Positions 63,252 to 64,000 of a stretch of 64,000 nt of DNA are shown here, in pieces. Both the position numbers and the translations under genes were made by a program. Origin of the DNA: Dactylis glomerata (Eukaryota > Streptophyta > Magnoliopsida > Poales > Poaceae); contig QXEO01000734.1 in the NCBI GenBank assembly GCA_007115705.1, forward strand, positions 2,639,430 through 2,703,429, read 5' to 3'. The notes under the pieces are model-generated. The model searched no databases, was not told the DNA's origin, and saw only the letters and a program-made list of their open reading frames with translations. How positions within the stretch are numbered: the stretch's first letter is position 1; each line of letters starts with the position of its first letter.

Positions 63252-64000
63252 TGCCTAGTAATTGCACTGTGGGTACTGATCTGGCCGCCGGTCAAGCTTG
63301 ACCGCTGCACGAGCAGAGCAGTCGGGCAGATCAGCAGAACATGCACCCCTCCTCCATGGCTGCACAACCTACGAATCGGCTGATTAATTTTTTCCAAGTA
63401 CTAAAAACAGGATGAATTCGGCTGAGTAAAATAATTGGCCAAAAAATATAAAAACTGTAAAAAAAACAAAACAAAATGGCTGGGCAACATAAGCTCAATA
63501 TTTGTTTTCCAGTTTACTCACTACATGTAGTTTGGATTACTGAATTTTTTTGATTCTTTAAAGATTGTCTGAAAATTTCTGAACAAATTTGACTGAAAGT
63601 TTTAAAAGTGTGGAACCTCCAAATACTTAAGTTCTAAGTCTGGTCTGGTCAGGACTGCCTCATTTGCCACGTGGCAACCTGATTTGGTGGGCCGGTGGAC
63701 TCGGAAACGGTGTTAAACAAGCTAAATCGTGAGATTTGGGTTATCTCAAATATGTACCCCCAAAGTTGTGGTTTGTGATAAACATCTCTTTCGTTGTGGT
63801 TTGTGAATCCCTATGCACACTAGTTGTGCTTTTGTGACATTTGATCTTTTTTTCGTTTGTCATTTTCTATAGGGATTTTTATTTTCGTGCCCTCGGGTCC
63901 TTAGTTGTACTCAGTTTTTCCCAGCTCCTTAGTTTTTCCTCAGTTTTGCCCAAGCCATTGCCTCAAACCCTCACAAGGAGCTCGGACGGGAGGAATCCCG
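63252..64000. other. Terminal stretch without identified features
   Basis: AT-rich DNA to about 63640, then sequence such as CCCTCGGGTCCTTAGTTGTA near 63889 that resembles the edge of a grass transposon running out of the window. No gene or paired end is visible. Confidence 0.3.

Overview
The window is nuclear DNA of a grass, most likely a Triticeae genome (wheat, Aegilops or barley). Three things suggest this: small GC-rich spliced genes sit as islands in layers of nested retrotransposons, the transposons are typical of large grass genomes, and the gene models have GT-AG introns and grass codon usage. I saw no bacterial features, rRNA, tRNA or CRISPR.

Three host genes are well supported. 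At 11757-13711 (+) lies a three-exon NPF/PTR transporter of 589 residues, closest in recalled sequence to the NPF7 (NRT1.5/NRT1.8) clade, with upstream leader exons. At 54935-57806 (+) lies a two-exon alpha/beta hydrolase of 221 residues with a Ser-Asp-His set; its single intron has grown by tandem duplication. At 61694-62077 (+) lies a small AT-hook-type protein of 127 residues with an intron in its 5' UTR. They do not form a pathway together.

Most of the rest is mobile DNA. 1-2.8 kb: minus-strand Athila-like element (open gag, primer-binding site, LTR). 3.5-7.1 kb: three tandem copies of an unidentified ~0.8 kb unit, the middle one split by a 1236-bp CACTA element with a 3-bp target-site duplication (TSD). 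8.7-9.5 kb: decayed NAM-associated/Myb-like gene of the kind carried by PIF/Harbinger elements. 16.0-16.2 kb: 5'-truncated LINE tail. 16.4-21.1 kb and 33.9-53.3 kb: two decayed CACTA (En/Spm) gene copies on the minus strand.

The second CACTA copy has been split twice. One insertion is a complete 12.8-kb Ty3/gypsy chromovirus (21122-33933, TSD TGGAG) with an intact 1505-residue Gag-Pol and an extra ORF before gag. The other is a Tat-like element (34586-52185, TSD GGCGC) that keeps only Gag and protease and carries two spliced, decayed genes in antisense. That Tat-like element is itself split by a Gag-only element (35080-43399). Counting LTR differences by eye, the chromovirus is much the youngest (about 10 substitutions in 3.49 kb); the other two are each near 3 percent.

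From 53.4 kb on, a 1286-bp PIF/Harbinger element with a truncated transposase lies 260 bp before the hydrolase gene. Three smaller inverted-repeat elements, one a Mutator-type foldback with a 9-bp TSD, lie between the hydrolase and AT-hook genes. The final 1.3 kb holds a very GC-rich block and nothing I can name.
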